Shown: positions 1 through 5,819 of the stretch, in pieces | Position numbering within the stretch: position 1 is the stretch's first letter | Layout: every line of letters starts with the position of its first letter | Origin: Chitinophagaceae bacterium | GTDB lineage: Bacteria > Bacteroidota > Bacteroidia > Chitinophagales > Chitinophagaceae | Reading direction: 5' to 3' | Length of the DNA stretch: 8,450 nucleotides | Assembly: GCA_947442905.1 (NCBI GenBank) | Contig: CANEWV010000051.1 | Location: 1-8,450, forward strand | The notes under the pieces: model-generated | The model's input: the letters and a program-made list of their open reading frames with translations, nothing else | Databases searched by the model: none | What the model was told of the DNA's origin: nothing | Program-made: the position numbers and the translations under genes

Positions 1-89
1 GTGCGGTAGATGTTATTTATGGTGTAACCATGCAAGAGCCGGGTGTAAGTAAACTTGTCCCTGTAGACTTCAGAAGTCTTACTAATTAA
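1..89 (+). CDS. C-terminal end of an unidentified protein (5' truncated)
   Basis: An open frame enters from the left edge (first full codon at base 3) and stops with TAA at 87-89. The visible 28 residues end in VPVDFRSLTN and include the stretch VIYGVTMQEPG. No catalytic motif is visible, so I do not assign a function. The alternation of hydrophobic residues followed by a basic/proline-rich end is loosely like the last strand of a hotdog-fold thioesterase, but that is only an impression. The next gene starts five bases after the stop, so the two are probably co-transcribed. Confidence 0.55.
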   Translation, partial: AVDVIYGVTMQEPGVSKLVPVDFRSLTN

Positions 90-94
90 AGCGG

Positions 95-532
95 TTGTTA
101 AGGTCGGTTTTCATACTCTACTTAATTTGTTTTGGGTGTTATATTTTATTTACACGCCAGCCAGATTATTTTGATGGAGAAAAAGCGCCCGCAACTATCC
201 AAAACGTATACGATTCGGCGGTTCAACAAATCATTCCAGCTGCAGTATATCAAGCGGGAGGGAAGTGGCACCACACCGATGCGCGATATTTTTTGAGGCC
301 AATTAAATTGGGACAAAAAGTTACTGTTATTTACGAAACCGCAACGCCTGAAACGGCTGCTGTATATACTTTTTGGGGTTATTGGATAGGATGGGGTGAA
401 CTCTTATTTTCTGTAATCGTGTATGTGCTACTACTTCAAGTTGCGTATGCAGTTACCACCAATCCTAACGCTGAGTCATTTCAAGAACAGCTCAGTTACA
501 AGCCAGAAAATAAACGCAAATACAACGACTAA
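95..532 (+). CDS. Small membrane protein, DUF3592-like, two predicted helices
   Basis: This 145-residue protein has a hydrophobic N-terminal helix (about residues 3-19), a polar extracytoplasmic or periplasmic-type middle domain (about 21-90) and a second hydrophobic helix (about 93-119), then a charged tail ending in KRKYND. The middle carries a G-Q-K-V-T-V-I-Y segment followed by TPETAAV (about 73-90), which resembles the strand and 'YdP..P..A' signature of DUF3592-type proteins. Their function is unknown, and the resemblance is by eye. The start is a TTG at 95; no in-frame ATG lies near the N-terminal helix and the frame is closed by a stop at 83-85, so TTG is the best available start. No Shine-Dalgarno is seen, as is usual in Bacteroidota. 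It sits 5 bases after the preceding gene and 9 bases before mazG, so it is likely an operon member; a functional link to MazG is not implied. Confidence 0.7.
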   Translation: MLRSVFILYLICFGCYILFTRQPDYFDGEKAPATIQNVYDSAVQQIIPAAVYQAGGKWHHTDARYFLRPIKLGQKVTVIYETATPETAAVYTFWGYWIGWGELLFSVIVYVLLLQVAYAVTTNPNAESFQEQLSYKPENKRKYND

Positions 533-541
533 ATTTATTTT

Positions 542-1306
542 ATGAATCCGCTCGCTTCTAGCTTTTTACAACTGGTTACTATTATGGATGAATTAAGGGA
601 GCAGTGCCCTTGGGATAAAAAGCAAACCATTGATACACTTAGGTCTATGACCATCGAGGAAACCTATGAGCTAGCCGATGCTATTACGAGCAAAGATTGG
701 AATGGTATCAGAGAAGAACTTGGTGATGTGCTGTTGCATATTTTATTTTATGCGCGCATTGGTAAAGAAGAAAATAAATTTCAGTTACAAGAAGTGATTG
801 ACGGGATTGCTAAAAAATTAATTGATAGGCATCCGCATATTTATGGCGATGTAAAAGTAGAAAACGAAGAAGACGTTAAACGTAACTGGGAAAAATTAAA
901 ATTAAAAGAAGGGAAAGCATCTGTGCTAAGTGGTGTGCCCGTATCCTTACCTGCACTTGTAAAAGCAACACGCATGCAAGTAAAAGCAAAGCAGGTAGGC
1001 TTTGAATGGAAAGAAGCTTCAGAAGTTTGGAATAAAGTAGACGAGGAGATAGGTGAGTTAAAAGAAGCGGTTGCCAGTACCGATGTTTCAAAAATAGAAG
1101 ATGAATTTGGTGATGTGCTTTTTAGTTTGGTTAACTATGCCCGTTTTGTGGGCGTAGATCCAGAATCAGCCCTCGAAAAAACAAACCTAAAATTTAGAAC
1201 CCGCTTTATGTATATGGAAGCGCAGGCTACCGCCCAGGGTAAAAGTTTAGGGGATATGACGCTTTCAGAAATGGATCTGCTTTGGAACGAAGCCAAAACG
1301 AAATAA
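542..1306 (+). CDS. mazG: Nucleoside triphosphate pyrophosphohydrolase MazG
   Basis: MazG hydrolyses (d)NTPs to the monophosphate and pyrophosphate, cleaning the nucleotide pool of non-canonical nucleotides in the cytoplasm. At 254 residues it is close to the length of E. coli MazG and shows the expected tandem of two all-alpha MazG domains. The N-terminal domain has CPWD (22-25), the EExxE helix at 39-43 and EELGD at 58-62, then the family signature RHPHIYGD (96-103). The C-terminal domain has the linker LPALVKATRMQ (137-147), a second EExxE (168-172) and DEFGD (187-191). All acidic Mg2+-binding residues appear to be present in both halves, so both domains look competent by motif; in E. coli the C-terminal domain is the main catalytic one. 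The ATG start follows the upstream stop by 9 bases. The gene converges with the PolX-like gene, with only 34 bases between their stops and no obvious terminator hairpin. Confidence 0.95.
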   Translation: MNPLASSFLQLVTIMDELREQCPWDKKQTIDTLRSMTIEETYELADAITSKDWNGIREELGDVLLHILFYARIGKEENKFQLQEVIDGIAKKLIDRHPHIYGDVKVENEEDVKRNWEKLKLKEGKASVLSGVPVSLPALVKATRMQVKAKQVGFEWKEASEVWNKVDEEIGELKEAVASTDVSKIEDEFGDVLFSLVNYARFVGVDPESALEKTNLKFRTRFMYMEAQATAQGKSLGDMTLSEMDLLWNEAKTK

Positions 1307-1340
1307 ATCCCAATTTAGATCCAAGTGTAGAACCCGCTTT

Positions 1341-3017
1341 CTATTTTCTTTTTGCTTGCTGCGTAGCAACCCATTTTTCAAAGGCATCGAGTGTGTAGCT
1401 ACTAAGGTTGTTTTCTTTGGTTACACCCGCTTTTTGAGCTACTAAAACGCCATACTTGCAATCTTCAAAGCCTTCTATGGCATGCGCGTCCGGATTAATA
1501 GAAATAAGTAGGCCTTTATCAAGTGCTTTTCTAATCATACGCCAATCAATATCTAACCTGCGTGGATGTGCGTTTAATTCTATAACAACATTGTTTGCTG
1601 CGCAGGCGTCAATAATTTTTTGATGATCAACGGGGTAGCCTTTTCGGCTCAATAATAATCTGCCGGTTAAATGACCTAAAATATTGGTGTACGGGTTTTC
1701 GATAGCCGTAATAAGCCTTTGCATTGCTTTTTCTTCCTGCATTTTTAAATTCGAATGCACGGATGCGATAATTAAATCAAAGCTTTGTAAGATAGCGGGG
1801 GCATAATCGAGGCTTCCATCATTTAAAATATCGCTCTCAATACTTTTAAATATTTTAAAAGGGGCTAACGCTGCGTTTAACTGATCAATTTCTTTGTGCT
1901 GCGCTAGTATACGGTCTTCTTGTAAACCACTTGCATAAAATGCCGATTTAGAGTGATCGCTAATCACTAAATATTCAAGTCCTTTTGCTTTAGCAGCCTT
2001 AGCCATTTCTGCTAACGTGTTAGATCCATCGCTCCATTTACTATGGCTATGAATAATGCCTTTAATATCAGACGGCATAATAACGGTAGGAAGGCCCTTG
2101 CTAGTAGCTGTTTCTATAATACTAGCGTCTTCCCTTAAATAGGGCTCGATATATGGGATATTGGCAGCAGTAAAGATATCTTCTTCTGAATGATAGGTTT
2201 GTTGTAGCCCTCCAGGCACCAATTCGCTTATTTTTTCTAAAAAAGAGGGGGCGCAACTTGTTTTAAATAGGGTAGCTACCAAATTTTGGGTGTTTACCAT
2301 ATGAAATCCGAGGGTACTATTTTCTTGTGAGGTAACTTCTAAATAATTTGGGGTACTGGACTGAATTTCGAAATTATTTTCTTCAAAAAAACTTTCTAGG
2401 GGGGCTAATGCTTGGTCCGTTACCCACTCCAAAATGGTGATCACCTCCTGTTGCTGTCTAAAAGCACCTGTTACAAAAAAGCTAGCATCCGTAAAATGTT
2501 CGGTCCATTTCTCTTGCAACAGTTCCACCACGGGTTCCATTTGTGCATATAAAAAATTACCCTGCGCGTTTAAATAAAACTCAATAGACGCTTTAATATT
2601 GTCCTGTGTTTTTTCGCCAAAGCCTTTGTATAAAGTAAGTCGGTTTTCTTCGCAAGCATACAAAAGTTCACCCAGTGTTTCGATTTCTAATTCTTTCCAA
2701 ATGGTGGCAATTTTTTTTGGACCAATACCTTTAATGCGCAGCATCTCTAAAATACCTGCTGGCGTTTTTTGAATGTAGTCATCTAAAATTTCGAGCTGTC
2801 CTGTTTCTAATTGCTCTATAATTTTTTTACCCGTTGTTGCTCCAATGCCACGCTGCGAGAAAATGGTTTGTGGATCTAGGGTAGACAATTCTGTTTCTAG
2901 TTTGTCTATCGTGAAAGCCGCGCTGGCATAGGATTTAGCCTTAAAGGCATCATCGCCATGTATGTCCATTAATTTGGAGAGGAGGGAGAAATTATCTGCA
3001 ATCGCTTCGTTGGTCAT
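1341..3017 (-). CDS. PolX-family HhH/PHP protein with degenerate polymerase palm
   Basis: The protein has the overall plan of bacterial family X polymerase/exonuclease (PolX): an N-terminal 8-kDa-like domain, helix-hairpin-helix DNA-binding motifs (RGIGATTGKKI 56-66, RIKGIGPKKI 94-103, GFGEKT about 132-137), a palm-like middle region and a C-terminal PHP metallophosphoesterase domain. The PHP domain looks intact: HSH (323-325), SDHS (D354, H355), E394 in IESDIL, H421 in SVHS, H449 in GHLTGR, and PDAH (D510, H512). In contrast, the palm signature normally reading GSxRR...GDID is here GAFRQQQEVITIL (184-196), lacking both catalytic aspartates, and the usual FTGS motif is replaced by VNTQ near 241-244. 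I infer that polymerase activity is lost and the protein works as a PHP nuclease/phosphatase guided by HhH domains. I chose ATG at 3017 (558 residues), because the sequence from MTNEAIADN fits the family N-terminus; a TTG at 3038 would add seven residues. It lies behind a terminator, so it probably has its own, unrecognised promoter. Confidence 0.9.
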   Translation of the reverse strand: MTNEAIADNFSLLSKLMDIHGDDAFKAKSYASAAFTIDKLETELSTLDPQTIFSQRGIGATTGKKIIEQLETGQLEILDDYIQKTPAGILEMLRIKGIGPKKIATIWKELEIETLGELLYACEENRLTLYKGFGEKTQDNIKASIEFYLNAQGNFLYAQMEPVVELLQEKWTEHFTDASFFVTGAFRQQQEVITILEWVTDQALAPLESFFEENNFEIQSSTPNYLEVTSQENSTLGFHMVNTQNLVATLFKTSCAPSFLEKISELVPGGLQQTYHSEEDIFTAANIPYIEPYLREDASIIETATSKGLPTVIMPSDIKGIIHSHSKWSDGSNTLAEMAKAAKAKGLEYLVISDHSKSAFYASGLQEDRILAQHKEIDQLNAALAPFKIFKSIESDILNDGSLDYAPAILQSFDLIIASVHSNLKMQEEKAMQRLITAIENPYTNILGHLTGRLLLSRKGYPVDHQKIIDACAANNVVIELNAHPRRLDIDWRMIRKALDKGLLISINPDAHAIEGFEDCKYGVLVAQKAGVTKENNLSSYTLDAFEKWVATQQAKRK

Positions 3018-3046
3018 GGGTATGAAATTGGGTCTCAATATAGCAC

Positions 3047-3076
3047 AAAAAAAAGTCCCGCATGAATGCGGGACTT
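3047..3076 (-). terminator. Rho-independent terminator of the H1-like gene
   Basis: Two perfectly complementary 10-base arms, AAGTCCCGCA (3053-3062) and TGCGGGACTT (3067-3076), enclose a 4-base loop. The adjacent A-run at 3047-3054 becomes a run of eight Us on the minus-strand transcript, part of it just after the stem. This is the canonical layout for stopping transcription coming leftwards from the H1-like gene (stop at 3109), and it insulates the PolX-like gene downstream. On the plus strand the stem is followed by a mixed AT sequence rather than a U-run, so termination in that direction would be weak. Confidence 0.9.
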
Positions 3077-3108
3077 CTAAATCTATTTTAGCTAAAGCTA
3101 AACTAAGA

Positions 3109-3399
3109 TTACTTCTTTTTAGCAGCAGCCTTCTTAGGAGCAGCTTTCTTAGCAGCTTTCTTAGGAGCAGCTTTTTTAGCAGCCTTCTTAGGAGCAGCTT
3201 TTTTAGCAGCTTTCTTAGGAGCAGCTTTCTTAGCAGCTTTTTTAGGAGCAGCAGCTTTCTTAGGAGCAGCTTTTTTAGCAGCTTTTTTAGGAGCAGCTTT
3301 CTTTGCAGCTTTCTTAGGAGCAGCTTTTTTTACAGCTTTTTTAGGAGCAGCAGCTTTCTTAGGAGCAGCTTTCTTAGCAGCTTTTTTTGCAGTTGCCAT
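3109..3399 (-). CDS. Histone H1-like Lys/Ala/Pro repeat protein
   Basis: This 96-residue, extremely basic protein consists almost wholly of Lys, Ala and Pro, like the C-terminal tail of eukaryotic H1 and bacterial H1-like proteins such as chlamydial Hc2 or the AlgP tail. After MATA it is a clean array: eight 9-residue units KKAAKKAAP (one with Val for Ala) and two 6-residue units KKAAAP, in the order 9-6-9-9-9-6-9-9-9-9, closing with KKAAAKKK. No aromatic residue or globular domain is present, so it is probably disordered or helix-forming when bound to DNA. By analogy it should bind DNA or RNA non-specifically as a nucleoid component; that role is inferred. The ATG at 3397-3399 is the only sensible start. 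It lies 75 bases behind rpmA and is followed by a strong terminator, so it may be the last gene of an rplU-rpmA transcript or have its own promoter in the AT-rich gap. Confidence 0.85.
   Translation of the reverse strand: MATAKKAAKKAAPKKAAAPKKAVKKAAPKKAAKKAAPKKAAKKAAPKKAAAPKKAAKKAAPKKAAKKAAPKKAAKKAAPKKAAKKAAPKKAAAKKK
3136..3387 (-). repeat. In-gene tandem array of 27- and 18-base units
   Basis: The coding array of the H1-like gene occupies 252 bases and is made of eight 27-base and two 18-base units, in frame. Codon use is very uniform: Ala is almost always GCT, Pro is CCT, and Lys pairs are AAGAAA or AAAAAA, so the units are nearly identical in DNA as well as protein. Every unit length is a multiple of three, so gain or loss of units by recombination or slippage would keep the frame. 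It is also a likely place for assembly or sequencing error. Confidence 0.9.
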
Positions 3400-3474
3400 G
3401 TTTTTTTGATTTAATGGTTAGTAAATAATACATTAAAAGTAAAAAATTATTTCAAACTACAAAAAAATATTTTT
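3400..3474 (-). other. AT-rich spacer between rpmA and the H1-like gene
   Basis: This 75-base gap is nearly all A and T. It contains no GC-stemmed hairpin that could terminate rpmA transcription. A perfect 16-base AT palindrome, A7-TA-T7, lies at 3461-3476 and overlaps the rpmA stop codon. On the minus strand there is a TTTG followed about 22 bases later by TATTATTT, a poor match to the Bacteroidota -33/-7 promoter pair, so a separate promoter for the H1-like gene is possible but not established. Confidence 0.35.
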
Positions 3475-3741
3475 TTAAGCTGTTTGAGTTGGGGTAGCAA
3501 CAGAGACAGTTGTTCTGTCATTTCTGCCTTTTTTATACTCTACTACGCCGTCTTTTAACGCGAATAAAGTAAAGTCTAAACCAACACCTACATTTTTACC
3601 AGGGTGGTATTGAGTACCTCTCTGGCGAATAATGATATTGCCTGCGATGGCTGGTTGGCCACCATAAATCTTAACGCCCAAACGCTTACTCTGTGAGTCG
3701 CGGCCGTTCTTTACACTACCTTCACCTTTTTTGTGTGCCAT
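3475..3741 (-). CDS. rpmA: 50S ribosomal protein L27
   Basis: L27 is a large-subunit protein whose N-terminal tail reaches the peptidyl transferase centre and helps position tRNA. The 88-residue sequence has the family core [18 protein letters not shown] (13-30), the IIIRQRGT strand (37-44) and the HPG..VGVG.D.TLFAL stretch (46-62), ending with a Bacteroidota-like Thr/Val-rich tail. The start MAHKKGEGS begins directly with the mature-type tail, with no Firmicutes-style extension that would need protease removal. Position 7 is Glu where many L27 proteins have Gly. It lies 19 bases downstream of rplU in the standard rplU-rpmA order and is almost certainly co-transcribed with it. Confidence 0.98.
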   Translation of the reverse strand: MAHKKGEGSVKNGRDSQSKRLGVKIYGGQPAIAGNIIIRQRGTQYHPGKNVGVGLDFTLFALKDGVVEYKKGRNDRTTVSVATPTQTA

Positions 3742-3760
3742 GGTATAATACTATTTTAAA

Positions 3761-4066
3761 TTAAGCGATGCTTTCTATTTTAATACGCGTATAATGCGTT
3801 CTGTGACCGTGCTTCTTGCGGAAGCCCTTTCTTCTTTTCATTTTAAAGGCGATCACTTTTTCACCTTGTACTAAGTCGCTGAGAATTTCTGCTTTAACGA
3901 CTGCTTTAACGGCACTGCCTAGGGCAATTTTACCGTCATTATCAACCATTAATACATCAGAGAACTCAACTTTGTCTCCGGTTTTACCTTGCAGGTGAGG
4001 TACGTACAAGCTCTGTCCTGCTTGCACTTTAAATTGTTGACCTGCGATTTTTACAACTGCTAACAT
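3761..4066 (-). CDS. rplU: 50S ribosomal protein L21
   Basis: L21 binds 23S rRNA early in large-subunit assembly. The 101-residue protein is of normal family length and shows the N-terminal MLAVVKIAGQQFKVQAG, the central GDKVEFSDVLMV strand region (30-41), and the diagnostic basic C-terminal segment KMKRRKGFRKKHGHR (75-89) followed by THYTRIKIESI. It is the first gene of the rplU-rpmA pair. The ATG at 4064-4066 lies about 20 bases after a perfect TAnnTTTG element, giving a short leader. No Shine-Dalgarno is apparent. I do not see a long structured leader of the kind that binds L20 or L21 in some other bacteria. Confidence 0.98.
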   Translation of the reverse strand: MLAVVKIAGQQFKVQAGQSLYVPHLQGKTGDKVEFSDVLMVDNDGKIALGSAVKAVVKAEILSDLVQGEKVIAFKMKRRKGFRKKHGHRTHYTRIKIESIA

Positions 4067-4087
4067 AGCTATCCAAAATTAGGACGG

Positions 4088-4095
4088 CAAAGGTA
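4088..4095 (-). promoter_or_regulatory. Bacteroidota -7 promoter element ahead of rplU
   Basis: Read on the minus strand the sequence is TACCTTTG followed by C, a perfect match to the phylum's TAnnTTTG -7 consensus for the primary sigma factor. It lies 21 bases upstream of the rplU ATG. No clear TTTG -33 element is visible at 19-21 bases upstream. A second octamer of the same pattern (TAATTTTG, 4074-4081 on the minus strand) is only 7 bases from the start codon and is less likely to be used. Confidence 0.6.
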
Positions 4096-4215
4096 GGGTT
4101 TTGAAGCGAAAATCATATAAAATTCTGCTTCTTCTTGCGAAAAAATGCTAAATCATTGATTTTCAACGTATTAATATCTTAACAATTACAAATAAATCCG
4201 AAGCCTACAATTCTC
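4096..4215. other. Divergent intergenic region between rplU and the GH3-like gene
   Basis: This AT-rich stretch separates the two divergent transcription units. It contains a short perfect inverted repeat, AAATCA-T-TGATTT (4150-4162), roughly midway between the two proposed -7 elements, which could be an operator, although such 6-base arms occur by chance in AT-rich DNA. No open reading frame of note, tRNA or riboswitch-like structure was recognised. Confidence 0.35.
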
Positions 4216-4223
4216 TATTTTTG
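4216..4223 (+). promoter_or_regulatory. Bacteroidota -7 promoter element ahead of the GH3-like gene
   Basis: TATTTTTG followed by CC matches the TAnnTTTG consensus and lies 27 bases upstream of the ATG at 4251. Its last three bases are the TTG that could otherwise be read as an upstream start codon; that overlap argues for translation beginning at 4251. A clear -33 TTTG is not present at the usual distance. Confidence 0.5.
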
Positions 4224-4250
4224 CCAGGTCTAACACCTGTAGGTCAATCA

Positions 4251-5759
4251 ATGAATCTAAAATCATTACTAGCTAAGCCTTTTGCTCATTATATAGCCAA
4301 TAAGGTTAAAAAAGAGGCGCAGCAGGCTGTACAAGACCAAACCTCCATCTTTAAGGCTTTATTAAAAGGTGTCAAAAACACCCAGTTTGGTAAAGACCAT
4401 GGATTAGACACCGTCCAGGATTACGAAGGCTTTAAAAAAGCGATACCTATTAGAGACTACGAGCAGTTTGTTCCTTATATCAATATGGTTAAAGAAGGCA
4501 AACACAATATATTATGGAAAGGCCTTCCTATTTATTTTGCTAAAACAAGTGGTACCACTAGTGGCGTAAAATATATTCCAATCACCAAAGACTCTATTGA
4601 TAATCATATTAATACCGCCCGTAACGCGCTCTTATGTTATATGGCCGAAACGGGAAATACAGGTTTCGCCTCTGGCAAATTGATTTTTTTAAGTGGCTCA
4701 CCGGTATTAGAAAGAGTTGGAGGTATTGCAACCGGAAGGTTAAGTGGCATTGTTAACCATCACGTGCCGGCTTATTTACGTTCCAATCAACTACCTAGTT
4801 ACGAAACCAATTGCATAGAAGATTGGGAGCAAAAATTAGACGCTATTGTAGCAGAAACCGTGGATCAGGATATGACACTTATTAGTGGCATTCCACCATG
4901 GATGCAAATGTATTTTGATAAATTAGAAGCCACCACCCATAAAAAAGTAGGCGAGCTGTTTCCTAATTTTAATGTGATGGTGCAAGGGGGTGTTAATTTT
5001 GAACCCTACAAAGCCAAATTATTTGAAAGCATTGGTAGAAAAATCGACACCGTAGAACTCTTTCCTGCAAGTGAAGGTTTTTTTGCTTTTCAAAATTCGC
5101 AAACAGAACCTGGATTATTATTAAATACCAATAGCGGTATCTTTTTTGAATTTATTCCAGCCGATGAAATTTTTGCTGAAAACCCTACAAGGCTTTGTTT
5201 GCATGAGGTTGAGCTGGGTAAAAATTATGCACTCATCATCAATAGCAATGCAGGACTTTGGGGATATAATATTGGCGATACCGTAAAATTTGTAAGTCTA
5301 GACCCCTATAAAATTATTGTATCTGGCCGTATCAAACATTTTATTTCTGCATTTGGCGAACACGTTATTGGCGAAGAAGTTGAATCGGCACTGTTACAAG
5401 TAACGGCTCAAACAAATACAAGTGTTACCGAATTTACCGTGGCACCATTTGTGGCAGGGGTTGATGCTAACGGAAAAAGTTACCACGAATGGTTTATTGC
5501 ATTTGAAAAAGCGCCTTCTAATATGGCTGATTTTGCTGCTCAGTTAGACAGTGCCATGCGCCAACAAAATGTATATTATGACGACCTAATAAAAGGGTCC
5601 ATTTTAGAGCCTTTAAAAATAAGACCCCTTCAAAAAGATGCTTTTGTGCAGTACATGCGATCTATAGGCAAATTAGGGGGTCAAAATAAAGTGCCAAGGC
5701 TTAGTAATGACCGGGTTTTAGCAGATGCACTTTCAAACTACCTAGCCCCCGTATTGTAG
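4251..5759 (+). CDS. GH3-family acyl-adenylate-forming protein
   Basis: The protein belongs to the GH3 (auxin-responsive) branch of the adenylate-forming enzyme superfamily, whose plant members join amino acids to jasmonate, auxin or benzoates. The 502-residue sequence shows the three nucleotide-binding motifs: TSGTTSGVKYIP (99-110), FPASEGFF (271-278, equivalent to plant YASSEG) and GYNIGD (338-343, equivalent to YRxGD). The hinge region GRIKHF (359-364) and GEHVIGEEVE (369-378) follow, with a C-terminal GQNKVPRL (477-484). All motifs look intact, so an active acyl-AMP-forming enzyme is likely, but the acid and acceptor substrates cannot be read from the sequence. The ATG at 4251 starts MNLKSLLAKPFA, which I recall as typical of Bacteroidota homologues; a TTG ten codons upstream overlaps the proposed promoter. 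It precedes dxr by 60 bases on the same strand. Confidence 0.88.
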   Translation: MNLKSLLAKPFAHYIANKVKKEAQQAVQDQTSIFKALLKGVKNTQFGKDHGLDTVQDYEGFKKAIPIRDYEQFVPYINMVKEGKHNILWKGLPIYFAKTSGTTSGVKYIPITKDSIDNHINTARNALLCYMAETGNTGFASGKLIFLSGSPVLERVGGIATGRLSGIVNHHVPAYLRSNQLPSYETNCIEDWEQKLDAIVAETVDQDMTLISGIPPWMQMYFDKLEATTHKKVGELFPNFNVMVQGGVNFEPYKAKLFESIGRKIDTVELFPASEGFFAFQNSQTEPGLLLNTNSGIFFEFIPADEIFAENPTRLCLHEVELGKNYALIINSNAGLWGYNIGDTVKFVSLDPYKIIVSGRIKHFISAFGEHVIGEEVESALLQVTAQTNTSVTEFTVAPFVAGVDANGKSYHEWFIAFEKAPSNMADFAAQLDSAMRQQNVYYDDLIKGSILEPLKIRPLQKDAFVQYMRSIGKLGGQNKVPRLSNDRVLADALSNYLAPVL

Positions 5760-5819
5760 TTTAATTTTATCTTATCTTGTGGCAGTAAAAAAAGAGGGTT
5801 GGAAATACCCATATAAAAA

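Noticed and set aside
876..1091. Minus-strand open frame of 71 codons inside mazG
   Set aside because: It is Leu-rich antisense of lysine/glutamate-rich coding sequence, with no independent support.
542..1306. MazG as part of a toxin-antitoxin or phage-defence locus
   Set aside because: No mazE/mazF-type or defence genes are nearby; the full-length two-domain MazG in a small housekeeping operon is the ordinary chromosomal form.
3018..3038. Longer PolX-like start at TTG 3038
   Set aside because: The extra seven residues (MRPNFIP) do not look like family sequence, and an ATG at 3017 begins the expected N-terminal helix.
3087..3102. Inverted repeat TTTAGCT-AA-AGCTAAA after the H1-like stop codon as a second terminator
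   Set aside because: The stem is short and AT-rich with a very small loop and no U-run directly after it; the GC-rich hairpin a few bases further on explains termination.
3136..3387. Regular short repeats that could suggest a CRISPR array
   Set aside because: There are no unique spacers; the units abut directly, keep codon periodicity and encode Lys-Ala-Pro modules.
2962..3414. Plus-strand open frame giving a Ser/Phe/Leu-rich repetitive protein
   Set aside because: It is the antisense reading of the H1-like repeat array plus the PolX-like gene start; the repeats LRSSF simply mirror the Lys/Ala codons. The H1-like minus-strand frame has a known composition type and its own terminator.
3461..3476. 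A7-TA-T7 palindrome as an rpmA terminator
   Set aside because: It is pure A/T with no room for a loop, overlaps the rpmA stop codon, and would form an unstable hairpin; it is more likely just AT-rich spacer.
3816..3998. Plus-strand open frame of 60 codons inside rplU
   Set aside because: It is antisense to the conserved L21 core, with no recognisable features.
4221..4250. Longer GH3-like start at TTG 4221
   Set aside because: The TTG is part of the proposed -7 promoter element, and the MNLKSLLAKPFA start at 4251 fits the family better.
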